This document shows, in pieces, positions 1-28,046 of a DNA stretch of 64,000 nt. The stretch covers positions 5,134,854-5,198,853 of the forward strand of contig NC_080732.1 in the NCBI RefSeq assembly GCF_019097595.1. Direction: 5' to 3'. Each line of letters begins with the position of its first letter. Position 1 is the stretch's first letter. The DNA is from Hemibagrus wyckioides. Its lineage: Eukaryota > Chordata > Actinopteri > Siluriformes > Bagridae. Both the position numbers and the translations under genes were made by a program. A model generated the notes under the pieces. That model made no database searches. It was not told the origin of the DNA and saw nothing but the letters and a program-made list of their open reading frames with translations.

Positions 1-246
1 AAACTGCCATTATTTTATTGTGGCATTGCAGAGACTATATTGTGATGCAGTTTATCACAATATTAATTATTAGATTCCCAGCCCTAGTGTGTGTAGCACC
101 AGATGTGGCACAGCTGCAACTGACTGAGGCAAAGCAAGGCAAAGGTGTTACCATGGCAGCATATTGGTGAAATCTGACCATGTGACTCTGATCAGTGAAC
201 CTGATTTTGCTTTCTCTCTCTTTTTTTTTTTCCTTTTTTTTTTCAG

Positions 247-327
247 CGGTGGTTGAATCAACGTCATCCTGAACCTTCTTTAGACATTGGAAGCATGGAA
301 CAACGCTGGATGATGGACTGGTTCTGA
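247..327 (+). CDS. Possible terminal coding exon of an unidentified gene
   Basis: A long pyrimidine tract ending in CAG at 244-246 is followed by 26 open codons in one frame (starting RWLNQRHPEP, ending MMDWF) and a TGA at 325-327. An AATAAA lies about 50 bases further on, at 375. The other two frames close within a few codons. This is what the last exon of a plus-strand gene running in from before the window would look like, converging on tpk1. I do not recognise the peptide. In mammals NOBOX and ARHGEF5 lie on this side of TPK1 as I remember it, but nothing here ties the exon to either. It could be chance: 26 codons is short. Confidence 0.35.
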   Translation, partial: RWLNQRHPEPSLDIGSMEQRWMMDWF

Positions 328-374
328 ATTTGTCGATATTTTTTTTCCGTTCTGTTTTGTTATTTTTCGGTTTT

Positions 375-380
375 AATAAA
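375..380 (+). terminator. Plus-strand poly(A) signal
   Basis: AATAAA lies 48 bases after the TGA of the putative terminal exon, with a GT/T-rich stretch (395-420) downstream as expected for cleavage and polyadenylation. It is about 40 bases from the oppositely oriented tpk1 signal. Confidence 0.4.
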
Positions 381-420
381 TCAAAGGGGGAAAAAGTGTC
401 AGCTGTCTTTTTTTGTTTTT

Positions 421-426
421 TTTATT
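421..426 (-). terminator. tpk1: tpk1 poly(A) signal
   Basis: The plus-strand TTTATT reads AATAAA on the minus strand, about 55 bases past the tpk1 stop codon (482-484). This gives a very short 3' UTR. No other canonical signal lies closer to the stop. Confidence 0.55.
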
Positions 427-481
427 AAAAAGCTGCATCGATATCGTGCGGCATGCGTATGTCCTTTTCCTATTTGTTTGT

Positions 482-18495
<18,014 letters not shown>

Positions 18496-19180
18496 GTCCC
18501 TGATGTCCCTCAGCAACACTGAAAAATAAAGAACTTTTTTTTTTTAACTATAAACTTTCCTAAAACAAACCTGTATATTTAATTATGCACAAGTAAATTG
18601 TTACTACAACACCTTCCTGAGAAGTTATGTGCATAGACCAGGTTTCTGACTGAGACTGAGAGCTCGAGCTTGTGGTACAATGTGCGTGCGCGCGCGCGGC
18701 GCAGGCGAGTGCGCGTGCTTATGTGCTGAATGCATGAATGCATGAATGAGTTCCGTTAATCGACTTGTTTGTTTTTTTTTACTTCACCAGCAGGAATGTT
18801 CTTAGATTTCTTATAGCTCTTAAAACAGTCCATTATAGGGAACTACATATCCGGGTTTTAGCTGGACAAATATAATATCTCCCATTCTGATCGGATAAAA
18901 CTTTTTATGCTTTCATACATGTAAAATGAGCGATTTGTTTTTTACTAAAGGACATTAATGGCTACGAAATAGCGAACATTTCCCTTTGCCTGGAGAGCGG
19001 GTGTTTATGGGACGTGTAGTTTTTTAACACAGTACGAGACACGCGGAAACGATTCAGACACAGAGCACAATTAGGAATGTGCTGCATAACTTAGACGTCG
19101 CTTTCTAACCACAATCGATGATAAATATATTTTAAAAAATAAATAGATAGATAGAAGGTGATATAAAAAGATATAAATAC

Positions 19181-19330
19181 CTCTAACTGGATGACTTCCG
19201 GCATCTGTGTGACGTCATTAGGTCAGCCCTCCAAAGACGTAGGAGGAGTTTACAAAGCGCTGCTGCTTTCTCACAGCGCCTCTGAAAGGTGTCTCGCGCG
19301 AAGTGTCAACATTTCAGTTCGACTCTTTCT
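19181..19330 (-). promoter_or_regulatory. tpk1: tpk1 promoter and non-coding first exon
   Basis: On the minus strand CCAGTTAGAG is followed by GTATTT, a donor at 19180-19179. It pairs with the acceptor TTTTTCAG just 5' of the first coding exon (exon start 18518). Upstream lie a perfect CRE, TGACGTCA (19210-19217), and a GC-richer stretch with CpGs (19230-19310). No TATA box is evident. The transcription start is not determined. Confidence 0.65.
19210..19217. promoter_or_regulatory. CRE (TGACGTCA) in tpk1 promoter
   Basis: A full palindromic cyclic-AMP response element, about 30 bases 5' of the first-exon donor. Its duplicated counterpart at 27450 reads TGAAGTCA and has lost the palindrome. 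Confidence 0.6.
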
Positions 19331-19714
19331 TCAGTGAGTCAAATCATTTGATTCAGCTCAACGTTAAGCTTCAAATGACTGATTTTTTCGTGATATTTTG
19401 ACCACAGTCGTTGACAACTGTGTCTGTAATTATTCTGTGAAATAATGAGCGTTTTTATATTTATATTTATATTTATATTTATGATTCATGATTCAGTTGC
19501 ATGATTCAGTTCATGCACACAGTCAAACACACTCTAACGAACAGTTCAGGTGTTGAAAAGAGGATTAAAATCAAAGCGTTTTACATAAACTGCTTTTTGT
19601 ATTTCTTACACAAGAAAAGATGAAAGTTAAAAAGTAAGTCTCAGACAGATGTTGCGAGTCGATTCAATGAACCGACTCGTTTGTGTGAACTAATGGAGTC
19701 TACAGCACACAATT

Positions 19715-20040
19715 GTGCCCACTTTATTTATTATACACCTGGGAGATGCATACATCAACCATCAACAAGCTGCATATCTGACAGCAACTGGTAAATTTCA
19801 GTCTACCCCAGGCTGTGCTGGTGCAGTTCAATACTGCCATTATAGAAAGCATCCTTATGTCTGTCATCAGTATCTATTTTGGTGCAGCTTCCTACAGAGA
19901 GAAAACAAGAAAGCTGCAACACACTATCAAGGCCGCTGAGAAAATCACTGGCTACAGTCTGTCGTCACTTGAAGACTATGAGGACAAAGAGACAAAAAGG
20001 AAAAATCATCAGTGTCACTTTCCAACATGCTAAATAACTA
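19715..20040 (+). pseudogene. LINE reverse-transcriptase tail relic, copy A
   Basis: The plus strand reads VQFNTAIIESILMSVISIYF, then GAASYREKTRKLQHTIKAAEKITGYSLSSLED. This is typical of the region after the reverse-transcriptase domain in fish non-LTR elements. No catalytic core is present and the frame ends soon after. A sister copy at 33180-33475 lies at the corresponding place of unit B, so it predates the segmental duplication. Confidence 0.7.
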
Positions 20041-20130
20041 TTTCAAAAGGAAAGCAATTCCACTCTCTAATAACTGAAAGTGCATGTTATCGAAAAAGCT
20101 TCTTTCCACTAGTAATTTACACTAGTGTAT

Positions 20131-21376
20131 AGACTATCTTGCCAAAAGTATTCGCTCACCTGCCTTGACTCGCGTATGAACTTAAGTGACATCCCATTCC
20201 TAATCCATAGGGTTCAATATGACGTTGGTCCACCCTTTGCAGCTATAACAGCTTCAACTCTTCTGGGAAGGCTGTCCACAAGGTTTAGGAGTGTGTTTAT
20301 GGGAATTTTTGACCGTTCTTCCGGAAGCGCATTTGTGAGGTCACACACTGATGTTGGACGAGAAGGCCTGACTCTCAGTCTCCACTCTAATTCATCCCAA
20401 AGGTGTTCTATCGGGTTGAGGTCAGGACTCTGTGCAGGCCAGTCAAGTTCATCCACACCAGACTCTGTCATCCATGTCTTTATGGACCTTGCTTTGTGCA
20501 CTGGTGCACAGTCATGTTGGAAGAGGAAGGGGCCAGCTCCAAACTGTTCCCACAAAGTTGGGGGCATGGAATTGTCCAAAATGTCTTGGTATGCTGAAGC
20601 ATTCAGAGTTCCTTTCACTGGAACTAAGGGGCCAAGCCCAGCTCCTGAAAAACAACCCCACACCATAATCCCCCCTCCACCAAACTTTACACTTGGCACA
20701 ATGCAGTCAGACAAGTACCGTTCTCCTGGCAACCGCCAAACCCAGACTCGTCCATCAGATTGCCAGATGGAGAAGCGCGATTCGTCACTCCAGAGAACGC
20801 GTCTCCACTGCTCTAGAGTCCAGTGGCGGCGTGCTTTACACCACTGCATCCGACGCTTTGCATTGCACTTGGTGATGTATGGCTTGGATGCAGCTGCTCG
20901 GCCATGGAAACCCATTCCATGAAGCTCTCTGCGCACTGTTCTTGAGCTAATCTGAAGGCCACATGAAGTTTGGAGGTCTGTAGCGATTGACTCTGCAGAA
21001 AGTTGGCGACCTCTTCGCACTATGCGCCTCAGCATCCGCTGACCCCGCTCCGTCAGTTTACGTGGCCTACCACTTCGTGGCTGAGTTGCTGTCATTCCCA
21101 AACACTTCCACGTTCTTATAATACAGCTGACAGTTGACTGTGGAATATTTAGGAGTGAGGAAATTTCACGACTGGATTTGTTGCACAGGTGGCATCCTAT
21201 CACAGTTCCACGCTGGAATTCACTGAGCTCCTGAGAGCGACCCATTCTTTCACAAATGTTTGTAAAAACAGTCTGCATGCCTAGGTGCTTGATTTTATAC
21301 ACCTGTGGCCATGGAAGTGATTGGAACACCTGATTCTGATTATTTGGATGGGTGAGCGAATACTTTTGGCAATATA

Positions 21377-21378
<2 letters not shown>
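20131..21378 (-). mobile_element. Full-length Tc1 element, copy 1
   Basis: Inverted ends share GCCAAAAGTATTCGCTCACC. The left end begins GACTATCTTGCC and the right end reads CACTATATTGCC inwards. It is bordered on the right by a TA array. It contains an intact transposase frame. A nearly identical element is at 53491-54737. It interrupts duplication unit A and is absent from unit B, so it inserted after the duplication. Confidence 0.93.
20214..21245 (-). CDS. Tc1-family transposase, uninterrupted frame
   Basis: Cuts and pastes its own element at TA sites. 343 residues from [10 protein letters not shown] (start at 21245). An in-frame upstream Met exists, but Tc1 proteins are usually about 340 residues and this start fits. 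The amino part has paired-like helix-turn-helix segments ([20 protein letters not shown], then a GRPRKLT basic hinge, then [13 protein letters not shown]). The catalytic DDE domain shows WSDESRF (first Asp), [13 protein letters not shown] (second Asp) and [16 protein letters not shown] (final DD34E acid). No stop or frameshift occurs. It differs from the 53-kb copy at about ten residues, several near the second Asp ([13 protein letters not shown]). Activity is possible but not shown. Confidence 0.93.
   Translation of the reverse strand: MGRSQELSEFQRGTVIGCHLCNKSSREISSLLNIPQSTVSCIIRTWKCLGMTATQPRSGRPRKLTERGQRMLRRIVRRGRQLSAESIATDLQTSCGLQISSRTVRRELHGMGFHGRAAASKPYITKCNAKRRMQWCKARRHWTLEQWRRVLWSDESRFSIWQSDGRVWVWRLPGERYLSDCIVPSVKFGGGGIMVWGCFSGAGLGPLVPVKGTLNASAYQDILDNSMPPTLWEQFGAGPFLFQHDCAPVHKARSIKTWMTESGVDELDWPAQSPDLNPIEHLWDELEWRLRVRPSRPTSVCDLTNALPEERSKIPINTLLNLVDSLPRRVEAVIAAKGGPTSY

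Positions 21379-21459
<81 letters not shown>
21379..21459. repeat. (TA)n microsatellite next to Tc1
   Basis: About 80 bases of alternating TA directly abut the right end of the Tc1 element. Confidence 0.95.
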
Positions 21460-21462
<3 letters not shown>

Positions 21463-23870
21463 AGACAAAAAATAAAATAAAATATTTATTTATTTTTATG
21501 TATTTATTTATGCATTTAATTATTTATTTATTTTGTGTGTGTGTGTAGGATTATTGATATATATAGGTACATATAATAATAATTAAAAAAAAAAAAAACA
21601 TACATATGTATACCAAAGAACAGTTTAATTCTTGAATCTGATTGGTGAGAAAATTGGTTGGTTGCTATTTATTTATCCATTTATTGATTGATTATTATTT
21701 GTTCTTTTGCTTGTTTATTTATGACTTGTTTATTTGCTTTCCTGTTTATTCATGACTATTTATGACAGGCTATTTAAATATTAAATCTGATCCTAAATAG
21801 GGTCCTGGACTTCTACATACAGTACATATAATCTGAAGCGTTAGAAGCTCTAAATATGGCGTCAGCCCTGTTTGTTTCTATTTTTTTGTTAAACTTGTTC
21901 AATTTGTACACATGACTGGAAAAGCTGATGCAGTGAGGTAAGGCATGTTTGGCTTTAACCAAATCCATGTCATTGGCACGATTTGCCTGTCTGAGAGCAT
22001 CCTTATTTGTTTCTTACTTTACTTTTCTCAGAATAATGCTTTTAAACCTGAGGTGAAGGATAAATAAATAATTAAAAGGTACTGAAACAATGATCATCCT
22101 AAAATAATAATAATAATAACCTAGCTATAACATTACAACACTATAAGTCACAGTAGCTATTTCTCCAGGGTCTGGAGTGAAAAAGAATTAAGTACCAGTC
22201 CTTCCACTTTGGCATGTATTGCCATTTTTAGCAAACCAGAAAGTCATTTTGAAGCTCTGTGGTGAATATGACTGTACGCCATAACTGTTTGGGACATACA
22301 CATCAATATCAAATAGTCACAATGATCAAAATATCTTCTTTTTAAGGTGCCAGGAGTGCAAGCTGAGTAACTTCTGTTAGGAAGATAGAAACAGACAAAG
22401 GAGAAGGACAGAAAGAAAATGACAAATTAACAATTGTTTATTTTAATGAATGTACCATGTTAAAGGTGTGTCCTATATCAAGCAAGCTTTTTACTTTTTA
22501 CAAAACGCCAGTGTTCTCAGTTTGGTCCTGAGCTCATGTTTCGTGTCTGTGCAGAGTTTTGCATGTCCTCCCTATGTCCGAGTTGGTCCCTAGTTGTAAA
22601 TAATAGGGTTTGTTTTTGTAAAATGTAAGGAATACAACTGTCCTGTCCATGCAGCAAAAACCTACATAATACAGGGGTCAAGACCAGCAATAGAGTTTAT
22701 AAAGTTTATAAAGTTTTTTAAACACTATAAGTCTGTCATCAGAGATATTGTGAACATTAACCGAAGCTCTTGACCTGTATCTGCTTCCACATGATTGGCT
22801 GATTAGATTATTGAAAGAATGAGCAGATGGACAGATATATATTAAATATTAAAATAGCCAGTGACTGTACATTTTATTGAGGCTTAGAACAAGCAGAACA
22901 AACACATCCAGGCAGCAGGTATGTGTGCAAACAGATCTCAGAGAAAGGCTTGTGCTGCTGCCCTCAGACTGTACCTACTTGGCTCTTGTGTTTTTAATTA
23001 ATTTATTCAGTCTGGCTGCTTAGGGCACACTGCATTTTACAATGATATCATTAGTGGAATTCTCTGGAATAACTCTTGACTTATTATTCAGTTACTCCTT
23101 GAAGGATACTATTTACACAGTAATAGATATGGAAGTTAGTTCTGATCCACTGAGGGGTCCTGGCAGTTTAAGGGGTTTAATCAGATCAATACCAGTCTAC
23201 TCAACAGCATCCTATCTATCTAGTTCATTATCATTGGTTAATTGTCAGGGAGATTTTAAATCATTTCCTAATTTCAATATCTGATGCATATAGTTGTGTG
23301 ATACAGCACAGTCCAAAAAAAGTCTGACTTGAAAATGTTTCTGTTTCTTTCAATGCTTCCGTCTTCTTTCATTAGAAAACATTGTTTTATAAAGTAGACT
23401 CTTAGAAAAAATTCATCTGAATATCAGAATTGTTTTGGGCATGTTAGTTAAATCCTGAGGATCCTTTTTAGATCAGATCTATCAGTGTGTTGTCTGAATT
23501 CATGCTTCAGTGGAAGGGCCAAGCCTCAATGAAAATCTGACCTAAATGAGCAAATTCAATAGTTTTTGTGGACTCACACAGAAATGCCCCCCCCCCTTTT
23601 TTTACATCTTTTTCTTTTTCTTTTTAATACCAGGTTTTCAATTTGGTCTTGGACTTTTGGACCATACTGTATGCTGCATATGTTTCTAGTAGTGTAAAAT
23701 CTGTATTGTTAACTTGTAATTCTAAAGTTTAACATTACTATAGCAAAGACAAAAAAAAGAAAACGTGTTATCTTTCCCCTGCCTTATTTTTTTCCTGTGG
23801 TATCTGAGAGGTAGATGGCACTTCACTTAATTCACTTAAATGCGCAACACTTTGAGGGATAAGCAAATTG
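21460..23870. other. Non-coding part of duplication unit A
   Basis: Upstream flank of lectin A. It contains AT-rich simple sequence (21480-21600) and stretches conserved with 33540-35480 of unit B. I see no gene; the short frame at 23042-23284 has no recognisable feature. Confidence 0.7.
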
Positions 23871-23880
23871 ATGACACCGA

Positions 23881-23930
23881 TGACGCATGTTTGCTTGGAG
23901 AGGCGACGCCTCACTTCACCTCATCTCGCA
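23881..23930 (+). promoter_or_regulatory. Conserved upstream block of lectin A
   Basis: A block of the type TTTGCTTGGAGAGGCGACGC followed by CTCACTTCACCTCATCTC lies about 310 bases before the start codon. Matching blocks occur at 35491-35552 (lectin B), 37168-37220 (gutted copy) and 38308-38362. Its conservation among copies and its position suggest a shared promoter or enhancer, but conservation by recent duplication alone is possible. Confidence 0.45.
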
Positions 23931-24194
23931 TTTTTCAACACGCTAACTCTGATATGAAGTCAGATTTACTGATCATTTTATCAATGCTTAATGCCCAAAC
24001 AGACTCGAAAGACACATTGGTTATATTTGAGTTTTATGGTTTTTTATGTTTTATTTGAGAAACAAACTCACAACTATGTTTGCTTTGCTCTTCTCCTCAG
24101 AAGATTATTCAAAGTTGTGCATCTTCATTTGAATTCATTTGTTTACTGCTTCTATGACTTTCCAGATTGGCACTCAAACATATCACATCGAAAG

Positions 24195-24938
24195 ATGAAG
24201 GCTGTTCATGCTGTCCTCTTGTTGTTGGCTTTAACAAGAGAAGTCACCTGTGAGTTAGTGAGAAAAAACATCTTTGTGAGCCAAAACATGACCTGGTCTG
24301 AAGCTCAGAGATACTGCAGGACGTATTATGAAGACCTTTCGACCATTAACACACCATTGGAGCTTTTAAAGTTCAAAAGAGACATCCAAGACTATCTTTC
24401 TGAAGATGGTTGGGTCGGCCTTAGTAAGGGTTCACGTGAATTGGTTTACACTTTTTGGTCTGATGGAAGCGTTTTAGGAGTACCTGTGTGGAGATTTGGT
24501 TGTCCAAGTCACTTGAACGCTTTTCACTGTGTGAGTATAAACAACTTGGAGTTGGTTGATAATAACTGTGGAAGACATATGCCATTTTTCTGCTACAAAT
24601 GGGTACCTGACATGGTCTTGGTGGAGATGATGATGACCTGGGAAGAGGCACTGCAATACTGCAGAACAAACTACACTGACCTGATAAGTGTGACCACCGA
24701 CAACGATCTGACATCAGCTAAATCGGCAAGCTTGAGCAGCAAGACCTCCCGGGTTTGGACAGGCTTGCGCTTCATGGATGGCTCATGGTTCTGGGTGAAC
24801 AAGGATCCTCTGGGGAACCTGACCACTGTGCCGTCATGCCCTATGAAACCTTACCGCTGTGGAGCCCTAAAAGCTGGAGATGAGGTCTGGGAGAACAGAG
24901 ACTGCAATGAGAAATTAAACTTCCTGTGCAGTTACTAA
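24195..24938 (+). CDS. Secreted protein with two C-type-lectin-like domains (lectin A)
   Basis: 247 residues. Signal peptide 1-19 (MKAVHAVLLLLALTREVTC). First CTLD about 20-135: WSEAQRYC, GWVGL and the canonical cysteines C41, C112, C125, C133, plus an extra C103. Second CTLD about 136-247: WEEALQYC, VWTGL and C156, C222, C237, C245. N-glycosylation sequons at N31, N159 and N208. Neither domain has the EPN/QPD or WND motifs of calcium-dependent sugar binding, so the ligand is unknown. No membrane segment or anchor, so likely soluble and extracellular. All coding sequence is in one exon. An acceptor CTTCTCCTCAG ends at 24100 in the 5' UTR, and a donor AAAAGG/GTAAGA follows the stop within ten bases. 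The AATAAA is at 25237. I chose the second in-frame Met because of the signal peptide and because it is shared with copies B and C. Confidence 0.9.
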   Translation: MKAVHAVLLLLALTREVTCELVRKNIFVSQNMTWSEAQRYCRTYYEDLSTINTPLELLKFKRDIQDYLSEDGWVGLSKGSRELVYTFWSDGSVLGVPVWRFGCPSHLNAFHCVSINNLELVDNNCGRHMPFFCYKWVPDMVLVEMMMTWEEALQYCRTNYTDLISVTTDNDLTSAKSASLSSKTSRVWTGLRFMDGSWFWVNKDPLGNLTTVPSCPMKPYRCGALKAGDEVWENRDCNEKLNFLCSY

Positions 24939-25236
24939 AAAGGGTAAGATTTACTCAACTTCTAATATCAGTTCAGTTTTAAAATATAAAAATATAACAT
25001 ATACTATGGGTATTTCTGATAATATCCTATATTAACATCCTACTTTACTGTCTAGTGACAATAGTGACATCCTCTTAAGTGAAGTTTATTTCTCCCAAGG
25101 TCTCTGCAATCAAAAAATGGAACCAGATGGATCAACAAAGAAGAAGACATAAGCTGATCTCATGCACTCTGAAAAAAAGCTTGCTGGATTTAGTTCATTA
25201 AAATGTGTACATTGGTTCCATGTGATTGAAGTTGTA

Positions 25237-25242
25237 AATAAA
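25237..25242 (+). terminator. Poly(A) signal of lectin A
   Basis: AATAAA in the sequence GTTGTAAATAAAATCATACA, about 300 bases after the stop codon. It lies in the presumed 3' UTR exon, which begins after the acceptor TTTCTCCCAAG near 25100. Confidence 0.6.
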
Positions 25243-25539
25243 ATCATACACAGAGCTTACACCCAAGCTGAGTATCAACGCCACAGTGCTGGTGTTTTAC
25301 AACAGACACATTACCGTTGCACTTTTCTACCATGCAGGTTTTAACTGATTGTTTCTCCTGAGATTTCACCATGTTACTAGTTTAAATTATGCTACATGAC
25401 TTGATCACACACACACTCTACCTCTATGATTCAATCTAGTAATTAGAAACATGTTTATATTAATTTTACTATAAGCAATGAAATAAAAATGCATACCACT
25501 ATTAATTAAAAATAAAAGTAATTTGTTTTCATGTCAGCA

Positions 25540-27435
25540 TGCTGTTTGTTGGTTGATGATTAATCTAATTCTTTTAAATCTTGTAAATCTAAAGTTGTGA
25601 AAACTACTAGTAGTAGTATCTTTTTAAATTTTTTGTTGTTGTTGAAGAACATGACCAGTGTATGGACTTCATGTGCTTACTGGTTGATTAAAGGTTCTAC
25701 ACTGTAAAACATTGAGAGCCTGATTAAATTATGTGAACTTAACATGACTCCTTTTACTCGCGTACTTTACGTCCCTGATTATTTAGATAAAATTGTTCCA
25801 GTGTACAAGTCTTATTTTGCTATCTAAAAAGTTCGAGCTGTATATTATTGCTTTTGCTGAGCTAGTTCTTGGTTTAGGTTTGCCCATATAAAAGCTTTGG
25901 CAATATGCTGTAATGCCGAAACATATCATTCGAATTAAACTGGTAAAAATGCAGAATTGCTGTCATAGAAAGTAATTGCATATGTGTTGTCGCTGGTAGA
26001 AGTAAAAGAAGTACCCTGTGCTTGCAATTTCGCCAATTCAAGTAGCTTTCCATTACAAAAAAGCACAGAAATCTCTGCAAGTTAGTAAAACTAAACACAC
26101 ATATTATATTACACATATTATAGCATTAACAATATGAGTGATGAAAGTTATAGAAATAGAAAGACGTAAACACATAATTTGCTTGTGTTCAATTTCATAT
26201 AGCACATTTACAAACAATTATTACATAAAATTGCACAGAATAGGAATTGTGGAATGACCAGGATCTCAGTGACTTTAACGGTGGCATGATTATTGGTGCC
26301 AGATGAATTGATTTGAATCTTTCAGAAACTGCACAAAAATCACTAAAGATCACATTGAGTAGACATCCAGTGAGGCTGAAAATGCTTTGGCGATGACAGA
26401 GGTAAGAATAGAGTGGCAGGACAAGATCAAGCTCACAGGACAGAATGGGAAAAGCTACTCTTTACAACCGTGGTGAGCAGAAAAGCATTTTAGGATGAAT
26501 GCATTTTGAAGCTTGAGGTGGAGAAGATCAACTGGTTTGAGTCCTGTCAGAAATTCCTCTCACACAATTCTGAAAACTCGGGAAGCATAAAGATGCATGC
26601 AACACAATTTTCTATTCCGATTAATTCTTTCCTGTAAATAAACCCTAGCGATAATGAAGTGGATTATGTTTCATAAACATGAAATACTGAAACGATTTAA
26701 TGTTTAGCTAATCACTGAGACTCTTAAGGATCAAAAGCTGCTCCGAGGATCAGTAGTTCATCAACATTTTGCTCTAATTAACCTATGCTGATGGTGACAC
26801 AGCAGGCAGCTCTGTCTCCTGGCAGCTTGTTTGGTTTAGTGTCTGGATGAGGTTTTACACGTTCTCCACGTGTCTGTGTGGGTTTCCACTGAGTCCTTCA
26901 ATCCCCACTATACAAAGACATATGTATATGGATGTAAACACGTTTGTGTGTGTGAACTGAAGCATCTCATCAGGAGTGTATTTGCAATGGGATAGTCTCC
27001 AGATCCAGGAGAAAACACTTACTGAAGAATGAGTAATCTACACTGAAGATTATAGCGATAACCGTGTTTATATCATTTCAGATCTGAGAACGTGTTTGAC
27101 ATTACAGAGTCATAACAGCAGGATTACATTCAGTTTAAGTGTCCTTTCGCTTTTAAAGAGAAATAACCACCTGCTAGTATTTAAAACACTGGCATAAACC
27201 CCATCTGTGTGTTCCATATTATACACTTGAGGGCCAATTTCAGGAACTCATTTTGTTTTATATGCAATAAATGCAGATTTATATTTATTTAAGTAGTTCA
27301 GACATTAGAGGTAAAACTTCACTCCTACCTCTCACCATATCTCTACCGTCTGTCTCTGTGCATCAACTCAAAGGTTTTAGTTTAAGAATAACACAGGATG
27401 TTAATACAGGACGTGTTAATGACATCACAACTTTA
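25540..27435. other. Intergenic DNA after lectin A
   Basis: No gene is visible. It contains a decayed Tc1 fragment (26240-26535); the rest is unremarkable AT-rich sequence. It ends where duplication unit B begins. Confidence 0.7.
26240..26535 (+). mobile_element. Decayed Tc1 fragment, third subfamily
   Basis: Words such as GACTTTAACGGTGGCATGAT and CTCTTTACAACCGTGGTGAG are characteristic of a common fish Tc1 transposase (the DFNGGMIIG and TTLYNRGEQKS regions). The frame is full of stops and the ends are missing. Confidence 0.65.
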
Positions 27436-27555
27436 CAGCTAACTGCATCTGTGTGAAGTCATTATGCCAGCGCTTAAAGACGAGGCTATGCGATGCATGC
27501 GACTCTTTCCAGTGAGTCAGATCATTTGGTTTAGCTCATCATTAATAACATGGCA
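27436..27555 (-). pseudogene. Duplicated, decayed copy of the tpk1 promoter
   Basis: GCATCTGTGTGAAGTCATTA (27447 on) matches GCATCTGTGTGACGTCATTA at 19201. CGACTCTTTCCAGTGAGTCA, then ATCATTTGG, matches 19320-19350. The CRE is mutated (TGAAGTCA), and the sequence just past the first-exon donor is not conserved. It marks the left boundary of duplication unit B. Confidence 0.7.
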
Positions 27556-27656
27556 ATTTTAAGTTTTTATTTTCTTAGTGTGTGAAATTGTTTCATGCAA
27601 TAATATTTACATTGTACAATCTGTTTTACATATTTGCATTTTTGTACACGTGCTTG

Positions 27657-28046
27657 TGTTACAGCTACACCTTCTATTCCATCTCCGAACCACAAGAGGG
27701 AACCCTCACCTGAATACTGTACGCTTCCGAATTCACACAGAGCACTTCCAGGATCATGTACATTTAAGCAGCATTCTCACCACTATACAACATGAAATAT
27801 TGTCAGCAATTACTCCTGCATACTAAGCCATTTAATTGTTTTCTCTGTTTGCTCCTCTGTATTTGAATTTGCGCTGTTTTCTGGTTTTACGGTTTGGGAT
27901 TTTGTGTCTTGTTTGCCCCACGGTCTGTATTCTATAGTTTTTCTGATCTTGCGGCGCGTTTATTGACCCTTTATCGTGTACTGTTTTGGAATTGTTTGCC
28001 TTCAATAAATGTCCGTAAATTTCTGCTGTCGCCTACGCTTCATTAC
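27657..28046 (+). mobile_element. 5' LTR of plus-strand Ty3/Gypsy element
   Basis: Starts TGTTACAG and ends CATTACA (TG...CA). It carries an AATAAA at about 28004 near its 3' end. The segment CCACAAGAGGGAACCCTCAC is also found, diverged, in the minus-strand LTR. A remnant of the same LTR family recurs at 32822-32985. Confidence 0.7.

Larger units (their letters stand above)
19200..25540 (+). repeat. Segmental duplication unit A (tpk1 promoter to lectin A)
   Basis: Blocks here recur in the same order in unit B. The tpk1 promoter 19200-19395 matches 27436-27555. The segment 19560-20040 with the LINE relic matches 32990-33480. 21800-22060 matches 33600-33840, and 22780-23290 matches 34540-35010. 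The lectin gene with its flanks matches 35400-36990. The Tc1 at 20131 is unique to A. Confidence 0.85.

Noticed and set aside
20125..20922. 265-codon plus-strand frame (and the 248-codon twin at 53534-54280)
   Set aside because: Shadow frames opposite the Tc1 transposases; the real coding strand is minus, with DDE motifs.
23991..24194. Longer lectin A start at the first in-frame Met
   Set aside because: It would place about 68 extra residues before a clear signal peptide, crosses the likely splice acceptor at 24100, and is not shared with lectin B.
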